A DNA stretch of 64,000 nt from Plectrocnemia conspersa (lineage: Eukaryota > Arthropoda > Insecta > Trichoptera > Polycentropodidae), in assembly GCA_009617715.1 (NCBI GenBank), contig VTFK01000219.1, forward strand, positions 310,001-374,000. Direction: 5' to 3'. Below the pieces are notes generated by a model. That model ran no database searches. It worked only from the letters and a program-made list of their open reading frames with translations, and had not been told where the DNA came from. The translations under genes were made by a program, and so were the position numbers. This document shows, one piece after another, positions 60,052 through 64,000 of the stretch; positions within the stretch are counted from its first letter, which is position 1, and every line of letters starts with the position of its first letter.

Positions 60052-62876
60052 GTATCTCACCGTACGCGCCTAGTGCATATATCTATATTAATTGTAATCT
60101 TGAGATATAGGTTGTTGTTAAAAATAAGGAATAATTCAGAAAATGCATTCTTGTTGTTGAGATAAAAAATATAATTAATTCAAGGATTTGTCTAGTTCAT
60201 TTTATTGAGTGGTAGATGTATGGTAAATTTCATCGCGTATTGATTTCACCTTATTCGTCAGATTTCAATGAATATTTGACACCCATCAGGAATTATTTTT
60301 CCATTAGGAATGTATTTTGCAATCGATTTTTAACTATTCTATTATTCAATGTTTAAGGAATGTTATTATAAAAAAATAAAATAAACACGTTCTTTACTGC
60401 TCATATAATAAACTCAGTATTACATTAATTACTATATTGTATTTATCATATCATACAATTATCTGATTTTCAGCAATATACTATATTAAATAAGTTGGAT
60501 ACATCAAATTTGTTCGTTCAAATGTTAACAGATTTTATTTGATTTAATTGATCAAGTCATCAATTTAGATAACATTATTTAAGTGATTACCGCATAATAC
60601 ATAAACACCATTGCCCCCATTTTTACCCCCTTGTTTTGTTATCCAATTTATTATCACAAATAACCCACAATAGGCACAGGGCTCAGAACGGAGCTTCAAT
60701 TAAAATACATCCGTACGTCGCCGTGTTTCCTGGCCCAGTGACCTAATTGGGTCATCGATCGACTAGATTGGGGTCCCGCCTGCGTATTGCGCACAACAAT
60801 ATTGTTGAGGTAGTCGCGTAGGTCGTATTGACCCTGAAAGAAGCGGACGACCTTCTGAGGTTCCAGCTTGCAATATCAAATTTCTCCCTTTTTCAGCGAT
60901 ACGCTTCGGGTCACGTTTCATGAATAGAAAGGCGGAGAAGGTGCAGAAACTCGTTTTGAAGATGATTCGATAACTTTCTAGTCGATCACCCGTGGTAGCG
61001 AAGGTGCTCTTCCATTTCGGTAGTTAAATGATTGTAGTTAATCAAGGTCAAGAAAGGTCGAGTTGAAAGTAAAATTGAAACGATCAATGTAGTAGATTGA
61101 GATGTGATTAATGTACCGCTAGTTAATTACAAAGTCAAAGCTAAAAAACATGTGGTGTCACTTTTATGGATGCAAATTATTATGATATTTTTTTATATTC
61201 TAGTTAAAATCTTTTAACTTATTACATGTCATTAAATTACATGAGTAATTAAACGTAATAGTCGACAAATCGAATAAAACTAAAACTCGAACAATGGTTA
61301 AATTAAAAATAATAAGTGAAAATGAAATAGGCCTACCTGCATACAATTAAATAAATCATTATATAACTTATTGAACTTATTAAACTACTCATTAAAACAT
61401 TTAGTCTGTACTTAAATGTATATTTTGCAACCCTTTTCTATTCTTAATAAATTAATGTATAACATGTAATAGTATCATTAAGTATTTTTGACACTCACAA
61501 ATCGTTCTCATTCAAAATTAAATTAAAAGCCATCAACTTATTGCTGTTCTTCTGAAAAATAATCTTCTTTTATCTGGATTTATATTTTTGGATCTTTACA
61601 TCACTATTTTTTCGTCCCTGAATAATCTTTGCAAAAACATAGTAAGACCTTTAATTATGTGTAAAGGTTTAATAGATCCTAATATTAAGTAATAGTTTTA
61701 GATAATTTAATTATGAAAATAATTGCCTGAAATGTTTTTTATATCACCGCTGATTTTTAACTGAATGCCAAAACAATAACTTAATTTGCAAAGTAAATAA
61801 AACTAAAACTAATTAAACAATAATAGTACATGAATATTTCAGTTTTATGGTTTAAATTATGCTACAATCTGCCCACGCGTCCACAATTAACTTAATTACT
61901 TGTGCACATACCAGCCTATTTTAATACGTAATTTTACACATATCTGAGCCTAATTAATATATCAAATTGCATTACATACATATGTTTGCCAAAAATACAA
62001 CATAAAACATATTGTATCGAGGTCTGTTTTTTTTATTTACTCAACGAGGCATGTCATGTCAACCTCGAGAGCCAAGTGCAACCAAATTTGGACAATATGC
62101 AACGTCGAGACCCCGAGGTTTTTTATTCATTCTTATAATGTGAACCGGTTTTCGAAAATCCAAACCAACAACCTTCGCTTTCGGTCATCGGACAACAATG
62201 CAACTGAGATCTGCACACGTGCCAATAAGAGCGAAATTTTCTACCCACGCTTTGTTTTATATAAAAATTATATACTATTAATTAAATCAACATTATGCAG
62301 TTAGTATCAACCACTATATACCTATGTATTTGTATATAGATACATATTTATTACGTTTACCTAATTAAATAAAATACTAAAATTAAATGTATCTGAGAAA
62401 AAGTACGCTATACAAGCAGTTAAATATCTAATAAAATAGAGCCGTAACTCAGTTATGACAATATTTTATGTTATATGAAATAGTAAAAGTATTCCATAAA
62501 AACACTATTGTAATTAATGTCTTTTATGTTAACAACATTTCAAGTCGTGTAAAATGGTATTTTTTGGTTACTATATTATAAGGTTGATAAGAAAATAATT
62601 GCAGTTAATAATTTTTTATCAGTTTATAATTAATTTATTATTCAAAGTGGTATGGTTGTTAAAAACTTATCCTGTAAATAGTTATGTAAATGCACAAGTG
62701 ATAATCTGTTAACGAGATTTCTGAAGAGTATAAATTATAATATATAATACAATAGATAAAGCAACATTTTATAGACCATTTTGTTAAAATTTTGGAGAAC
62801 TTTTTTGATTGAACAGTGCGTTGCATTTTATTGATTTATTAACAATAATTCTAAGCTGTGATGTTTTTGATATGAT

Positions 62877-63167
62877 TTAAAATAGTGGATTATACATAAA
62901 GTATCTACGTTTCGTAAATGAAATAATATATTTTTGGGTAATTTCATGCTTTCGGGATTCATTTTTGTCCAATTTATGCAAACTGCTTTTAATTTTAAAC
63001 ATGAAGGATACATTGTTTATCACACGTTTTAATACGACCGAGAAATGAATCGTTTCTATTGCATTAAATATCGCAGAACTTTGTAATAGTTTAGATTCAG
63101 TTCGTGCGGCACCCGTTTTTTCAAGCTTTTTTTTATAATTACTAGCTGTTTTAAGTGGTCTAGACAT
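62877..63167 (-). CDS. Unrecognised 96-codon open frame, possibly transposon-derived
   Basis: It begins MSRPLKTASNYKKKLEKTGA and has a basic N-terminus reminiscent of the start of some domesticated or decayed transposases, but no zinc-binding or catalytic motif follows. Its later part becomes Ile/Lys/Tyr-rich, as expected of chance frames in AT-rich DNA. An overlapping frame (62828-63013) could indicate a frameshifted continuation. It lies between EFHD2 and the SINE at 63270. Function unknown; it may not be a gene. Confidence 0.22.
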   Translation of the reverse strand: MSRPLKTASNYKKKLEKTGAARTESKLLQSSAIFNAIETIHFSVVLKRVINNVSFMFKIKSSLHKLDKNESRKHEITQKYIISFTKRRYFMYNPLF

Positions 63168-63269
63168 TTGAGTTTAATGCGAACTCTTGCGAAGGCCAAA
63201 ATTTTAGTAACAAGCAGCTTCTGCTCTGTATTATATATTTTTCCATATTTTATTTTTATTAAATATTTT

Positions 63270-63532
63270 GTTGTAACCTGAGTAAGACCAATGTGTTACA
63301 ATGGGAAAATCTGTACCAACTGAGTAAGTCAATCAGACTGAAGTATGGGAATCGGTGACATATATATTATTAATTATAAATTATTATGTGCAATACAATT
63401 TATAATCAATTGATGTCACAGCAGCTGGGGCTGGATTTTTTATAAATAAAATTCGAGTGCCGCTGCCAGGGCTCGAACCCGCAACCTCAGAATTACTAGT
63501 GAGACGTTACGTACTACGCTATTCCGTCCTAA
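63270..63532 (-). repeat. tRNA-derived SINE, type 2, reverse copy
   Basis: On the minus strand from about 63530: AGGACGGAATAGCGTAGTAC (A box), then GGTTGCGGGTTCGAGCCCTG (B box GGTTCGAGCCC), the body GTGACATCAATTG, TGTCACCGATTCCCATACTT, CAGTCTGATTGACTTACTC, and the end CCATTGTAACACATTGGTCT / CAGGTTACAACAAAATA. The head is tRNA-like only in part and lacks a normal cloverleaf fold, so this is not a functional tRNA gene. AGGACGGAATAGC recurs directly inverted at 63546-63558. Confidence 0.75.
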
Positions 63533-64000
63533 TATCTACAATATAAGGACGGAATAGCTCAATCTGAAGCAAAATTATTATTAAAACATAATTTGATATA
63601 ACTAAAATACAAAAAAAACGCATATGACATTTTTGTTGAAAAAAATAAAAGTAAAACTGTTGATATATAAAGCATAATTAAATACATTGAAACATAATAT
63701 TTTAGGGTGAGGTATGTAATATAATATAGTATCATATTTGAAAGTTATTAGTAAAAAAAAACAATTAAAATTGCATAAATTTAATTATAGAAAATAACTA
63801 ACGCGTTAAAAGCGCCATAAACTTAACGGTACCAAAAATGTCATTACGCATTCTATGCATGTCGATCTGTTCATGTAAGTTAAAAGCATCAACTTAACGA
63901 CAAAGGACAGAAGTGAAGAAATCTGGCAACTTAGCAACTCGTTCAACTTTAACAGTTTCAGTAAAAAAACAAACGGATAATAAGAAATCCAGTAAGAGCC

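Larger units (their letters stand above)
58848..64000. other. Region upstream of the EFHD2 exons
   Basis: Probably EFHD2 intron or 5' flank on the minus strand. It holds the reversed family C repeat, the MITE at 59919, a GC-richer unique segment at 60660-61040 (GTACGTCGCCGTGTTTCCTG, GGGGTCCCGCCTGCGTATTG), an unrecognised frame at 62877 and the SINE at 63270. No N-terminal EFHD2 exon was recognised. Confidence 0.5.

Noticed and set aside
63455..63532. tRNA gene on the minus strand
   Set aside because: A and B box similarity only; no cloverleaf arms, and the sequence continues into a SINE body shared with 48700-48980.
1..64000. CRISPR arrays, operons or a bacterial-type defence system
   Set aside because: The window is clearly eukaryotic, with spliced genes; the only short tandem array (18471-18636) lacks equal repeats and unique spacers.

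Overview
This is about 64 kb of a very AT-rich eukaryotic nuclear genome with short coding exons, GT-AG introns and many decayed transposable elements. The protein-coding genes, the jockey-type LINE remnants, the tRNA-derived SINEs and the pogo, hAT-like and piggyBac-like relics point to an insect. I cannot name the order from this window. Most of the sequence is non-coding, and most long open frames in it are chance frames or transposon debris.

Four genes can be read. (1) A PSME3IP1 (FAM192A/PIP30/NIP30) homologue lies on the minus strand at 19421-15827, with six coding exons and 239 aa. (2) GMPPA (mannose-1-phosphate guanylyltransferase, alpha subunit) lies on the plus strand at 20873-24355, with nine coding exons and 424 aa. 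It is divergent from PSME3IP1, with about 1.45 kb between the two start codons. (3) A tetraspanin lies on the plus strand at 49397-54927, with five coding exons and 252 aa, and a non-coding first exon upstream. (4) An EFHD2/Swiprosin homologue lies on the minus strand; only its last two exons (58847-58371) were found, so its 5' part lies in the 5 kb to the right or beyond the window. Tetraspanin and EFHD2 are tail to tail. The four genes have unrelated cellular roles (proteasome-activator regulation, GDP-mannose homeostasis, membrane organisation, actin/Ca2+ signalling) and show no sign of forming a pathway or cluster.

Layout: 1-3.1 kb AT-rich DNA; 3.1-4.5 kb a possible TTAA-flanked piggyBac-like relic holding a GC-rich island; 6.6-8.0 kb a broken non-LTR retrotransposon; 8-15.8 kb repeats and hAT-like ends; 15.8-24.4 kb the divergent gene pair, with an inverted-repeat element in one intron and a reverse-transcriptase scrap in another; 24.4-49.4 kb a gene-poor stretch with poly-C/G repeat copies, SINEs, a deleted pogo/Tigger element and several GC-richer islands; 49.4-57.6 kb tetraspanin and its downstream region, which carries an antisense jockey remnant; 57.6-64 kb EFHD2, a small MITE and another SINE.

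I found no convincing novel biological system. The most informative observations are the repeat families recoverable from several copies inside one window, the internally deleted pogo element with a CENP-B-type helix-turn-helix, and the long perfect hairpins.
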